Shown in pieces: positions 11,574-22,689 of a stretch of 64,000 bases of DNA. How positions within the stretch are numbered: position 1 is the first letter of the stretch; each line of letters starts with the position of its first letter. A program made the translations under genes and the position numbers. The stretch spans positions 111,824,353-111,888,352 of the forward strand of contig NC_080172.1 of NCBI RefSeq assembly GCF_950295315.1. The letters are read 5' to 3'. The notes beneath the pieces were generated by a model. It made no database searches and was not told the origin of the DNA. It saw only the letters and a list, made by a program, of their open reading frames with translations. The stretch comes from Erinaceus europaeus (Eukaryota; Chordata; Mammalia; Eulipotyphla; Erinaceidae).

Positions 11574-11934
11574 GTAAGTTACCCTCCTCTGCTAAGGACC
11601 CATCATGCTACTGTGGTCACTCAACTATGGTAAAGTAACAATGGATCAAGAAGGATTTTTAAATTTTTGTTCCATTCCTTCTTTAATATTTTACTAAAAA
11701 AAAATTGTATTTGTGAGTGAAACAGAGACCAGGTCAACCACCAGCCTTCTGGCAGATACTCCCTGGATTGAAGTGTTCTTATGCCTTTATTTTCAGATGA
11801 ACAGATTTCAGACTGAATTATTGCCTTTCCATAGAGTTTAATGTTAATTCAGAATGTGATGATTTGTATACATAATTATTCACTTGTCAACATTTTACCA
11901 ATGCATATTTTTAGTTTTTTAAATTTAGAAAAGG

Positions 11935-12075
11935 TATTTCTTTATTTTTTTCTCAGAAAGATAATTGGAGAGAGGGAAAGAACCGAATATCGCTCCGGAA
12001 ATGTCCTGATGGGGACTGAACTCAGGACCTCATGCTTGAGTGTCAAGTGCCTTAAGGACAGCACATCTCAAGGAT
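11935..12075 (-). repeat. SINE, minus orientation
   Basis: 'agggaaagaaccgaatatcg', 'actgaactcaggacctcatg' and 'tgccttaagg' are the reverse of the SINE type seen at 9632. It lies in the first intron of the PRAME gene. Confidence 0.75.
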
Positions 12076-12129
12076 CACCAAAGAGCCTATTTTTCATGCC
12101 AAAAATTGAATTCCATGAAATTTTTATTT

Positions 12130-12345
12130 ACTAATTATCCACAAGATTGTGGGATAAGAAGGGTATATTTGCAAATAATTCCTTCCATACCCTCCATTGA
12201 AATTTCTATATTCTTTCTACCTCTAAAAGGAAGATGGTGTCAAAGTTGGAGCAGGACTAGAAAGGTGGCTCAGGGCAGAGAGTAGCTCCCAAATAGGAGA
12301 AAAGTCCATAAATACCCTGACCTGTAAACCCCCATCTACCTGACC
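12130..12345 (-). repeat. Repeat X fragment, minus orientation
   Basis: 'aattccttccataccctcc', 'gatggtgtcaaagttggag', 'aggactagaaaggtggctca' and 'gagggcccatga' match repeat X segments near 26.17 kb and 57.83 kb. Confidence 0.6.
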
Positions 12346-12639
12346 CGAGGGCCCATGAATTTCCTTGTTATCATTTAGATGTGGGAGGTTAATGATTTAC
12401 AGTAAAGTTCTTGGCATGTAAGTCCACTTTCAACTTTCACCTAGATAGGTGTCTGTGAAACATTCTCAGCCCCAAATCAGGTTCATCATCAATGGAGAGG
12501 GAGCTAAAAACACTCACACCTGCCCACCCTTGTAAGAATTGAAGGCAGGACCTTACATATGCAAGGCGTAATCTATCTTTAGGCTATAATCCTCGGTTCA
12601 TAATTTATTTTAAGTAAGACCTTTAAATTAGATAACAGG

Positions 12640-12765
12640 AAGGGTGTGGCTAGACAGCATAATGGTTATGCAAAGAGACTCTCATGCCTGAGGCTCCTAC
12701 ATAAAAAGTTCAACTCCCCCACACCATCATAAGCCAGAGCTAAGCAGTGTGCATACTGTTAGCTT
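12640..12765 (+). repeat. Short tRNA-derived SINE
   Basis: 'agcataatggttatgcaaag', 'ctcatgcctgaggctc' and 'catcataagccagagct' match the SINE type at 8155. It is intronic to the PRAME gene. Confidence 0.85.
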
Positions 12766-12767
12766 TT

Positions 12768-13108
12768 ATTGTTTATGAATTACTTATTTACTTATTGATT
12801 GATTTGCTTACTTACTTATTTATACTGGCACAAGGGTTATCCCTCTGGCTATGTGCCAGCAGCATAAATACAATCCACCAGTGGCCATTTTTCCCCCTTT
12901 ATATCATTGCTTCCTATTAGTGGACAGGTCAGGGAGAAATTGGGAGAGGAGGGTAGATATTGAGTGAGAGACAATGATACACACCTGCAAACCAGCTTCA
13001 CCACTTGTAATCTTCACCCATACAGTGAGGGACTGGGGATCAAATGTGGGTCCTGGCAACTGAGGTTCAGTGCTTAACCAGCTGTGCTGCCACCCCACCC
13101 CCGGATAT
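12768..13108 (-). repeat. tRNA-derived SINE, minus orientation
   Basis: From the right, the tRNA-like head on the minus strand is followed by a body (plus-strand words 'gacaggtcagggagaaat', 'cacacctgcaaaccagcttc') and a TTTA-rich tail near 12775-12825. It lies in the first PRAME intron, just upstream of the first coding exon. Confidence 0.75.
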
Positions 13109-13475
13109 TTCTCATGAGTGTAAAGAGTTGCTACATGCAGATGGATGTCCCACTGCTATCTATTCTGAAGGCCTAGGTTTATAGCAGCACTAAGTTGCTT
13201 AGCTGTCATGGAATCACCAGAATGTATTAGTTTCATACAATGTCATCCTGTTGTTGGCGTCTCCTTAATGATTTCAATGCACCTCTGATGGTTACCTTTG
13301 GACACTGACTAGAGGCTCTTCCACCATCTCTCACTCTGCTGCCAGAGCTGTGACTTAGCTGCTGAGCTGGTTCCTTGAAGAGCAGTATGATGGACTCAGG
13401 CTTTCTCATGCTGCCTTGAGAATGACGTCCTCTTCATTGCTATTCCCACAGGTTTTCTCCCTGAGGAGATTCAAG

Positions 13476-16400
13476 ATGAGCTACAACAATCCATCCAGTC
13501 TCCTACAACTGGCCATTCAGAGCCTGCTCAGGGATGACAACTTGACCATCACTTCCCTGAAACACTTGCCTGCAGAGGTCTTCCCAAGTCTGTTTCTGGA
13601 AGCACACATTCATAGACGCAGGGAGACCCTGAAGGCTCTAGTGCAGACTTGGCCGTTTGAAAGACTCCCTCTGGGAGCCCTGCTTCAAGATGGACAGCCT
13701 GAGGATCCAAGATTCAAAGCTGTGATGGATGGAATTGATGTCCTGCTCAAACAGGAAGTTCCCCACAGGTAAGGAGGATCCATAGTCAAGGACAGTCTGT
13801 GCTTTCTGGACGATATCTGGGTCAGGGAGAGTGGAGGCCCATGGGGAGGATCAAAGGCTTCTAATGCCATTGTAACAGCTCACTGCCTATTGCTTAGCTC
13901 CCTTTAAGAGTTGATTTCTGTCCTGTGCAATAGCTCAAGTTTGAGCTCACATGCTGCCAGTCACAGCAAACCAAGTTCTAGCTCCTCAACATCAACATAG
14001 AGGAGGCAGCACAAGTATTGTAGTGAACTCTCTCTCTCTCTATCTCTCTCTTTCCCTCCCCACGTCCTCATTGATTTTTCTCTATAAATGGCTTGGCTGC
14101 ACTCTGGTATATATAAGTTGGTGTGAGTGATTGAACCAGAACTGTAAATCTACAAGTATCAGAGTATTTTTACATCACCATTACAATATCTGACCCACAC
14201 TTTCCCTTTCTTAAAAGTTTCTACCTAAATAGAACCGACAAAGAGTCTACAGAACAGAGGATCCTATAGTCTCAGTATCCAGCTATAGAACTGGAGATAA
14301 GAGAGAGAGAGAGAAGTAGTCTTTTGATTTCTAGGTTGGATTAAACACGGCTACAGGGGAATAGTATGACATATAATGATTTTATTCTATAGATTTAGAT
14401 TGGTGTCTGGAATGCGATGGAATGGGACACTTTGGTAGTGTGATCCTTACCAATGGGTCAGATTCTGTGTTCATGCCTTATATCTTCAGCAGTGTCCTAT
14501 TTTCCCCCCCAAAGCAGGTGTAAACTGAGGGTGCTGGATTTACAGTTCACTGGGCAGAAGTTCTGGAGAATGTGGACTGGAGTCGACCTCCCAGTGTTTT
14601 CAGAAAGGAGAAAACTAGTGGATGAGGGGCCTTCAAGGAACAAGAAGGCCAAGCCCTACTTTGAGGTGTGTGTAGACCTCTACATCAGTAGAAACCATGC
14701 TGACAGACTCTCCAACTACCTGCTGGACTGGATCAGGGAGAGAAAGGGAGTGCACCTCTCTTGTAAGACAGTGATGATATATTCCCTGACCAGGAAGAGT
14801 TTCAGGTTTCTGCATGCCATGCCATTCTGTGATATCAAGGAGCTGGGAATCCATTGTACCTTGACATTCTCCACCCTGCGCCTACTTGGTATCCAGCTGG
14901 GCATGATGAATAATCTCAAGAGACTGGATGTCTGCATCGATATTCTTGCTGCAACCACCCCAGAAGAGGACGACTGGATGCCAGTGTGTATCAGCGAGTT
15001 CACATCTGCATTCCACCAGCTACTTCATCTTCAGGAGCTGTATCTGAAATCTCCCTTCTTCCTCCAGGGCCATCTGCACCAGCTGATCAGGTAGGACTGT
15101 GCCCCTGGCAGAGTAACAGTGCAGGAGACATTGGCTCTCAAGTTCTCTGCTTTCTAATTCAATTATTAAACATTATTTATTACTGTCTTGGCCAGATTAC
15201 CTCTAAGAACTTCTTCTAATTTATGAGTACTAATTTATGAGATTGTCACAGATTAAACCTGAGAGGATAAGGATAGATAGCATCATGGTTATGCAAAGAG
15301 ACTTTCATGTCTTAAGTGCCAGAGTTGCGGATTCAATTCCCCACAACACAATATGTCAAAGCTGACTGAGCAGTGCTCTGTTAAAAATAAATGTGTATAT
15401 ATATTGCCTTCAATGTTACTGCTGAGGCTCAGTGCCTGCACCATGAATCTACAGCTCCCTTTTGTTGCCCTTGTTGTTTTATCATTGTTATGTTGCAAAC
15501 CTGCTTCAACACTTTTTACGCTACCACCCTGCAAGTGGGGAGCCAGGGACTTGAACCAAGATCCTTACCCTAGTCCATGGGCTTTGTGTCACTTGTATGT
15601 AGGCCTGTGATCTACCACCTGACCCCATAAAAATGTGATTTTAAAAAAGAGATTAAAACAGAGATAATTGGGGACTCAGGAATGAAGGACATTTTTCACA
15701 AACTCTACATTATTCCACTGTTACCCAATTTCTCATCCTAAATATTCCATCAGACTTTAACTATAGAAAACTGAGGGAAAAGTTTCACAGAGTTCTGGAA
15801 GGTCCCCTTGCTCAGATTCTTGGACGAATATCCAATCTATTGAGGGTGGTTGGTTCGCAGGTTCTGGTCTGAAGAGGTCTCTTAGATGACAACACAACTA
15901 TGGCAGATGGGTGTGTGAAGAAGAGATCCCTCACAATGCCTCGAACTCCTGAACTGCAAGCTGTGACAAGGCAGGATTGTGAATACACAGACAGTGCAAG
16001 CGTGCAGAGGCCACTAAACACGCTGCAGCTGAGGAATGAGGAAATCTAGCAGAACATATGCTGAGTGTGGGGAGGTGTCAGGGAGGCCCTGGAGACTGGC
16101 AGGTCCCGGAGATGCTGTGGGACTTTGCCCGGGTTGGTCTGTGACTTGTGCCTAATGGTCTCTCCCAGCCCAGAGATGAGGCAGATAGAGTCCCTAGAAG
16201 GTTTGAAATCAGCCTGAGGGAGAGAATTTTTATTTGTTTGCAATGATGCTTTCAAAGGTGCCAACTATTTGTATAAAAGATCCAGTCTCTGAGAGCATAT
16301 TTTAGCATATTTCAAAATTTATGCACTTGAGAAAGCATGGAAGAGGGAAGAAAAGGAAAGAAAAGTGAAATGTGTGCATTTCTCTGTGTGAAAGTGAAGA

Positions 16401-17189
16401 AATGTGTTTTAGAAATTGCCAAGCTCCTATGTACATTGAAGAAGTTGCAGCCTTAAGTCACACTATGCTAATTCTGGTTGAATTCCTGACCTGCAAGGAA
16501 CTTAAATCACTTCTACCAATGCCATTGTCCATTCCATTCTAACCTCCCTCCCCTCTTTCTCTCTCTCTCTTCCCAGGAGCCTTGCCACTCCCCTAGAGGT
16601 CTTCTCACTCACTAACTGCAGGGTAACAGAAGGAGACTTGACTCACCTGTTCCAGAGCCCACATATCACTCACCTGAAGGACCTGTGTCTGAGGGGACTC
16701 CCCTTGACCTCTGTCAGTGAGCCCCTGCGAGCTCTGCTGGAGGTAAACGCAGCCACCCTCCAGCACCTGGACCTGGGTCTGTGTGGCCTCCAGGACCCCC
16801 AGCTTGAGGCCCTGCTCCCTGCCCTGAGCAGCTGCTCCCAGCTCAGCTCCCTCAGCCTGCATGGGAACCGCCTGTCCATGGCCACCCTGGAGAAGCTGCT
16901 GCGCTGCACCTCGGGCCTCAGCAGGTTGAGACAAGAGATCTATCCGGCCCCTATGGAGACTTTCAACCCTCAGGGAATTCTGCAGCCTCAGACATTTGAT
17001 TTGCTTTGTACTCACATCTTCAAGATTCTCAAGGAACTTAAACACTCCAGGTCCATCGTGGTGAGCACTGGTCGCTGTTCTTACTGTGCCAGGAAAATGT
17101 TCAGAAACTGGAAGCTCATCATTCTGCCCTGTTTGTCCTGTTTCAGGGACTATAAGAAGCTGTCATTCAGGCCCACAGGTAGTGAGTGA
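13476..17189 (+). CDS. Intact PRAME-family leucine-rich-repeat gene, three coding exons
   Basis: Coding exons are 13476-13768, 14518-15090 and 16577-17189. Acceptors 'cccacag', 'aaagcag' and 'ttcccag' and donors 'cacag/gtaagg' and 'atcag/gtagga' are canonical. Both introns are phase 2, and an Arg codon is rebuilt at each junction. Joined length is 293+573+613 = 1479 nt, or 492 aa plus TGA, close to human PRAME-family proteins (about 470-510 aa). The start ATG lies 24 nt into its exon and heads the conserved MSYNNPSSLLQLAIQSLL. PRAME landmarks follow: PAEVFPSLFLEA, CKLRVLDL, then in exon 3 the LRR run LQHLDLGLCGLQDPQLEALLPALSSC and SLSLHGNRLSMATLEKLL, and the C-terminal LCTHIFKILKEL and YKKLSFRPTGSE. 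Known family members are nuclear/cytoplasmic LRR proteins expressed in germ cells; human PRAME is a CUL2 ubiquitin-ligase substrate receptor. SINEs and unidentified DNA fill the introns. No stop or frameshift is seen. Orthology to a particular member is not claimed. Confidence 0.93.
13900..14225. repeat. Degraded SINE-like DNA with (CT)n in PRAME intron
   Basis: A CT microsatellite (about 14029-14055) is flanked by weak tRNA-SINE-like words ('caatagctcaagtttgagct'; 'gtgattgaaccagaactg' in minus sense). A GA-rich run lies at about 14301-14315. Classification is uncertain. Confidence 0.4.
15270..15400 (+). repeat. Short tRNA-derived SINE in PRAME intron
   Basis: 'agcatcatggttatgcaaag', 'attcaattccccacaacac' and 'gagcagtgctctg' match the SINE type at 8155. 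Confidence 0.8.
15430..15630 (-). repeat. tRNA-derived SINE, minus orientation, in PRAME intron
   Basis: 'cccttttgttgcccttgttg' (tail side), 'caagtggggagccaggg', 'cttgaaccaagatcc' and a reversed tRNA-like head ending near 15625. It is the same family as the better-preserved copy at 18420-18727, but diverged and internally shortened. Confidence 0.75.
15790..16265. other. Unidentified moderately GC-rich intronic segment
   Basis: About 475 bp in the second PRAME intron has a composition unlike the AT-rich DNA around it. It contains 'ggcaggtcccggagatgctg' and 'gtttgaaatcagcctgaggg'. I cannot assign it. A degraded LTR is possible, but no ends or target duplication are visible. Confidence 0.3.
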
Positions 17190-17445
17190 CAGCTAGCAAC
17201 TTTGTTTCTCACTGTGCACACAACCCTGCTTCTGACACCAGGTCCATGGGATGGGGGAGCCAAGGAGACCCAGCCTCCTGATAGCCTGCCAGGAGTACAA
17301 TTGACTCCGCACTGTGAAGGGAATTCAGGATGTGGGTCTAGTAGAAGCAGATGCAGGAATTTTGTAATTACTTGAATCAGAATTTGGGTTACAATTCATG
17401 TGTAGTGCTTTCCTTTGTGAATGTTTCCGTTTTGAAATGTTGAGA

Positions 17446-17451
17446 AATAAA
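17446..17451 (+). terminator. Polyadenylation signal AATAAA of the intact PRAME gene
   Basis: AATAAA lies 257 bp after the stop codon. The surrounding 'gagaaataaaatggatct' is conserved downstream of the PRAME remnant at 29.87 kb ('gagaaatacaatggatct', signal mutated), which supports a shared 3' UTR end. Confidence 0.75.
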
Positions 17452-17811
17452 ATGGATCTTAATGCAATGTCTCTCTAGTCCTTGTTCATTTTCCTCCAGC
17501 ACCCTTACTGTCTCCCAAAACTGTATGAAAGCAGCCTGTGAGTACTCTGTGATCAGACACCATCTAATAACATGATAGACCACAGCAGAGAACAGCAGGG
17601 TCCCAATTCACCTGCTGGTTTCTTGAGATATTTATGCATTAGTTTATTCATTATAGATAGGGCAAGAAGGATCATCACTCACATTGCTAAAATCAGCTGA
17701 TTTTATACAAGTTAATTATTTCCTATGTTGCTTGAAAGTCTGTCTTGACTAACAAAAAACATCAAAGATGATTTCCATATGTAGGCATTAATCTAGACAA
17801 ATAGCCTTTGC

Positions 17812-17900
17812 AATGGGCTGGGGAGGCAGCATCCTGGTTATGCAAATGGTCTCATGCCTGAGGCTCTCTCAACACAGCTTTGCCACTCAGGCTTCAGGCC
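17812..17900 (+). repeat. Short tRNA-derived SINE (partial)
   Basis: 'ggaggcagcatcctggttat', 'gcaaatggtctcatgcctga' and 'ggctctctcaacacagct' match the SINE type at 8155. Confidence 0.75.
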
Positions 17901-18419
17901 CTACTGTACATCGCCCTGCAACCTCAGTTGCCACAGGCAGGAAGGGCTCCCTTCATAACTAATATACTGTCTCTATTCTAGATTTTGTTTTAATGCCTTT
18001 TACTTTCTTGATTTTTTTCATTTTATTTGATATGACAGAGATAAATTAAGAATAGAGAAGAAACAGGAGGGAGAAAGCTTGCTCATGGTATAGTGTGTGC
18101 TTAGTAGTGTGTAAGCCACAGCCCTCTCCCTGCATAGAGGTTTGTTTGAGGCTGCCTGCATTCCATACTGATGCTCTAGGTACCCCTTAGTGAGGAAGGA
18201 TCCCTTTCTTTAGACACTCTGTGCATGGGAAGCAGCTTGAACATGTGCTGGAGGGTCTCGTGATTGTCTGAGACTGAAGAGCCTTGGAGGAGAGAGGGGA
18301 GGCCTGAAACATGGATCCTCTTTAGTGATTTCAGGTGAAAACTCTCAGTCTTCAGTCTCATTGCTCCACCTGTTGGCAGCTCACCCCTGACAGACCCAGG
18401 AATGACAAGAGCATCTTTT

Positions 18420-18727
18420 ATTTATTTATTCATTTTTAATTTTTTTTGAATTTATTTATTTATTTATTCCCTTTTGTTGCTCTTGTTGTTTTATTGTTGC
18501 AGTTATTATTGTTGTTGTTGTCGTTGTTGGATAGGACAGAGAGAAATGGAGAGAGGAGGGGAAGACTGAGAGGAGGAGAGAAAGATAGACACCTGCAGAC
18601 CTGCTTCACCGCCTGTGAAGCATTTCCCCTGCAGGTGGGGAGCCAGGGTTCGAACCGGGATAATTATGCGGGTCCTTGTGCTTTGCGCCACCTGCGCTTA
18701 ACCCGCTGTGCTACAGCCCGACTCCCA
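18420..18727 (-). repeat. Well-preserved hedgehog tRNA-SINE, minus orientation
   Basis: The minus strand carries the tRNA-like head near 18727-18630 with a pol III A-box region ('tagcacagcggg') and a perfect B box ('ggttcgaaccc'). A body ('cacctgcagacctgcttcac' on plus), a pyrimidine/purine-biased section, a GTT-rich run and a TTTA tail at 18418-18470 follow. It is too degenerate in the anticodon half to be a tRNA gene. Confidence 0.88.
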
Positions 18728-18794
18728 CATTTTTAATTTTTAAAAAAAGATTTATTTTACTCATTACTTATTTTTTCTAAAATTTTTAAGATGA

Positions 18795-18895
18795 TGGGTC
18801 TTTTAAAAAGATTTTATTTATTTATTAGTGAGAAAGATAGAAGACAGAGAGAGAAAGAACCAGACACCACTCTGGTACATGTGCTGCTGGGATAA
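18795..18895 (-). repeat. SINE fragment, minus orientation
   Basis: 'attttatttatttattagtg', 'gagaaagaaccagacaccac' and 'tctggtacatgtgctgctgg' are the reverse of the SINE type at 9632, head truncated. A decayed piece resembling the repeat X 3' end follows near 18890-18965. Confidence 0.7.
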
Positions 18896-19149
18896 ATAAA
18901 AAATAGAATATATTGACAGAACCGTAAGATAAGAGGGAAATTATTCCACACTTTTCCCACCGGAGTTCCAAATAGTCAGCATCTCTACCAGAGGAAACAT
19001 GGCTACAGCTGAAGAACCTGCAGCGACACATTTGCCTTCAGTGGCCGTCACTCACACAGGGTTCAGTGCTGATGGGCTATTTCATGACAGTTTGGCCCCA
19101 CCCCACCTGCATCAGTCCTTGCAAGGTCATTCATTAATTTTTAGCACTT

Positions 19150-19372
19150 TTAAAAAAATTCTTGTTGTTGTTGTTGGATAGGACAGAGAGAAATCAAGCA
19201 AGGAGACAGAGACAGAGAGGGGGAGAGACAAATGTATAGCTACAGACATGCTTTACCACCTGTGAAGAGACACCCCTGCAAGTGGGCATCCAGGGGCTCA
19301 AACCGGGTTCCTTACCATCAGTCTTTGTGCTTTGTGGTATGTGCCCTTAACCCACTGCGCAGCCTCCCTGCC
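19150..19372 (-). repeat. tRNA-derived SINE, minus orientation
   Basis: 'ttgttgttgttggataggac', 'agagagaaatcaagcaagga', 'cctgcaagtgggcatccagg', 'gctcaaaccgggttcctta' and a reversed tRNA head near 19370. Same family as 18420-18727. Confidence 0.85.
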
Positions 19373-19389
19373 ATTTATCAATTTTTATT

Positions 19390-19640
19390 CATATTTATTT
19401 ATTTATTTATTTTAGCTTTTGTTGCCCTTTTTATTGTTTGTGCAGTTACTGTCGTTGTTAGTTGGACAGAGAGAAATCAAGAGTGGAGGAGAAGACAGAG
19501 AGGGGAAAGAAAGATAGATACCTACAGATTTGCTTCACCGCCTGTGTAGCGACTCCCCTTCAGGTGGGGATCCTTATGCCAGTCCTCATGCTTTGTGCCA
19601 CCTGCAGTTAACCAACTGAGCTACCTCCCAAACTGCCTAT
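19390..19640 (-). repeat. tRNA-derived SINE, minus orientation
   Basis: A second SINE of the 18420 type lies directly after the last: TTTA tail, 'cttttgttgccctttttatt', 'gacagagagaaatcaagagt', 'gcttcaccgcctgtgtagcg' and a shortened head near 19630. Confidence 0.82.
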
Positions 19641-20075
19641 TCATCAGTTTTAAAGCAAATAGATTCCTCATACCATTCTTTTGAAAGACAACAGGAAAAT
19701 AAACAAATAAATAAGCAATATTGATTTATTAATATCATTTTAGGATGGAGAGACAGAGCCCCAGCTTCACAGTGGCACATGTCACACCAGGTGGAACTCA
19801 GGGCCTTGTGGTGGAGAGTCAGGCACTTTATCTACTGCACCACCTCCTGCTCACCCAGTTTTCTTTATTGTGAAATTGCTTTAGCAAAAACATTCTCCAT
19901 TTTCAGAAACGTCTTAGAATAAGTCTGTTCTCATAGAGAGTAAAAGGTATAAGGATTTCATTAAAGCCTGGAATACATGGCATAACGGTTATGCACAGAG
20001 ACTGTCATGCCTGAAACTCAAATCCCTGCAACAACATAAGCCAAAGTACAGCAGTGCTCTGGTAAAATAAGTGAA
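19640..20075 (+). repeat. Local duplication, inverted partner at 50825-51268
   Basis: Reverse-complemented, this segment aligns with 50825-51268. Shared words (given here in plus) include 'ctcataccattcttttgaaa', 'cagagccccagcttcacagt', 'aattgctttagcaaaaa' and the SINE 'ataacggttatgcacagaga' at its right end. The SINE is present in both copies, so it was there before the duplication. Confidence 0.82.
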
Positions 20076-20439
20076 CAAAATAGGAGAAAAGTGCTTGTTT
20101 ATAACACATAGGCTGTGTAGACTGTGATATTATTATCAGGCTTTGGCTTCTTGATGCATGTGACTGACTTTGTTTTACCTTGAGCACTGCAAGCTGTGTC
20201 TTAGACTTCATAGTGTGTATAATGGCCCCAAACCACAGCCCATGTTCTCAATCTAGATCTAGAAACTATGTCTACATTGTACCATGAAGCAGGGAATTCT
20301 ATCTTGCCAATTGATTTCCAATTAGGAATTTTTCTCCAGACTCCCAGAGGGGGAGAAATGTTAGGAGAATATGACTAAAGGGCTCTGAAACCCAAAGATA
20401 AAGCAGGACCATAGAGGAAAAAAATAGGGAACAATAGAG

Positions 20440-20620
20440 ATAGACAGCTATGGAAATAGTAGTCAACCCAAATATGTGACATTATGAGAATCACTGCAAT
20501 TTCCATTGAAGGGCATGGAGTTGTAGAACTCTGGTGGTGGGGATGGTGTGAAGTTGTATCCTTCTTGCTGTGTAACTTAATATATCATTAATACAATACT
20601 AAAAGATCATTTTTAATTGT
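20440..20620 (+). repeat. Decayed retroelement 3' end (L1- or repeat-X-like)
   Basis: 'actctggtggtggggatggt', 'gtgaagttgtatcc' and 'taatatatcattaataca' resemble the 3' ends at 34.9 kb and 30.0 kb. The rest of 20080-20940 holds nothing I recognise. Confidence 0.5.
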
Positions 20621-20934
20621 AGTAGTTAACTTGGTCTCCTGTAACTCTTCAAGCAATCTTTACAGGTATAACTGATAAATCATGGATCTAGACTAAAGCA
20701 GATTGGAATATCTTCAAAATTGTGAAATCATTAGAGAGGACCCCATCTTGTCTTGTTAATGATCTGAAAAATGTTCTTTTATGTTGTATACTGATTTTTT
20801 TTCCCAAGACTTCTGCTCAGCTCTTGTTTCTGGTATGACTGGGTTTTGAAAATGAATAATTTGGTATCACAGTTTCTGCAATTCCATTATGCTAACCCAC
20901 TCATGAGGATTTCAAATATAATTCTACTTTGCTC

Positions 20935-21135
20935 AATATATTTATTATTTATTTATTTTCTACCATATCAGTTGAGAGGGGAAGTGCTGATAGGGCAAGA
21001 GAGAGACACACACACTTTTGTCTTTAGTTCACTGCATTAACCTTCCCCCTGCAGGGGGTACTGAGGCCTTGAGCCTGCCTTGCTCACTGTGCTCTGTGCT
21101 CTCAGAAGTGTAGGAGCCATCGCCCTGTCCTTCCA
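20935..21135 (-). repeat. Degraded tRNA-SINE, minus orientation
   Basis: 'tttattatttatttattttc', 'gggcaagagagagacacaca', 'ttccccctgcagggggtact' and a reversed head near 21130 indicate an old SINE. It lacks a clean B box. Confidence 0.6.
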
Positions 21136-21139
21136 CACA

Positions 21140-22680
21140 GCTTTGCTTTGAGGAGGTGCTGCATTAAATCCTGATGCTCTGCATGTCCTCGGTGAGGAGG
21201 ATTCCCTTTATTCCCTCCACTGAAGCACAGCTTCTCAACAGCCAACAGACCTGTCCAGAATCCAGCTTGTTCCTGCTCTTGGCAAACTCTCTTGTTGCAG
21301 TTAATTCAGCTCACACCACACTGGGCCTGGACAAAGGGCACCAAGCAAGGACTCCCTGCAGGGCCTCAGGGCTGGGGTTGCTGGGCTGGAGACCTAGGGC
21401 AGGACTTCACTTTCCTCCTAAGGGAGGAGCCTGGTGCTCACTCTGTTGTTGGGATCTTCTGGAATCCAGTGAGATGAAGCCCTGGAGGCCTTGCCCCTGG
21501 GGACTGGCCTACACTGAGAGCTCAGGCCTTTTCCTGCTTTCTCCCTGCTGGCATCAAAATGGTTTTGCATAACTATGGCCCTATCTCTCTAACCCTCCAT
21601 ATATACTTGTAATCATGTAAACTATTACTAAATCACTAATGAAAATATTCAAATTGATTTTTGAAATAGAGAAAATTCTTTGCAAAAGAACTATAAGTGT
21701 ATATTCTGGGGCAGCAATAGTGACAGTTGTCTATGTTAAGTTAGCTTATGATCAATGAAATGCTGAGTTGGCAGGCAGTAGATGTCCTCAAAATACCAGA
21801 CACTGGAGAACTAAATCCTGAAATAAAACCCTTTTAGTTTTCAGGCCACATTTAGGTGATACAATGATTGACCTGAGGACACACAGTTTTCTGATTTATT
21901 TCAGGTGATGAGAATACAATCAAAGCCACCTCCATGATCCAGTATCCCCATTTGCGTAGACATTTCTATAACTCTAGGACCTGCCCTGGCACACCATTGT
22001 CCCTAGAACACTCACCAGCATGAGGGTTCACTCAAATGCTGTAAATTTGTAGAGTTGTAGACCTATGTCTCCTGCCTCAATTATTGTTAGTTCATTTATC
22101 AGTTTACAAACAGGTTCCCCACTACCACCCCCTTAAAAGTAGCACAAAATTTAGTGAAATGTGTCACTTCATTGAAGGGAAAAGAGAAATAATGGCAGGG
22201 AAGGGTTGGAGGAGGGTCCTCTAGGTGTTGCTATAAGGTTCTGGAAAGGGCCTGGGATGGGGGTGAGACTGACATGCAGACTCCTGTCTTCGTCGAATGA
22301 AAACATTCACACATGTGCCCACAACTGTACTATAAATCACCAACACCTGTCAAATGAAAATGACAGCAGTAGGCATAATAGAATAATGTTTAAAGATGAG
22401 ACATATACAACACCTCACCCAACACCACATGCTTGTCCCTAATTGTACCCATATTAACCACCATAGTTTTCAGAATGTCACATAAGTTTGTTGCCTTATT
22501 TTTCCAAGGATTATGAAATATTCATATAATTCAATACTCTATTCCATATATGAAAAAAACAAAAAATGTTTGTTAGTTATCTATCACATCCATACTTACC
22601 TCACTGAGCATATCACCTTCAATTTTATCCACTTTGTCCCGACGTAAATATCACACTCTTAATTTCCAAAGTAGTACTCC
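21140..22680. other. About 1.5 kb with no recognised gene
   Basis: GC content rises at 21200-21560 (open for 132 codons on plus), but the translation has no recognisable domain and no splice or promoter context. From 21600 to 22680 the DNA is AT-rich and featureless to me. Confidence 0.4.
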
Positions 22681-22689
22681 AGTGAGTCT

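Noticed and set aside
16605..17045. 146-codon open frame on the minus strand
   Set aside because: It is antisense to PRAME exon 3. The GC-rich leucine-repeat coding keeps the reverse frame open, and the translation has no domain of its own.
18630..18727. Possible tRNA gene (A and B boxes present)
   Set aside because: Part of a SINE with body and tail, and no cloverleaf with a sensible anticodon stem; the family recurs many times.
21174..21572. 132-codon plus-strand frame
   Set aside because: No recognisable domain, no promoter or splice context and no second copy; kept only as unassigned DNA.
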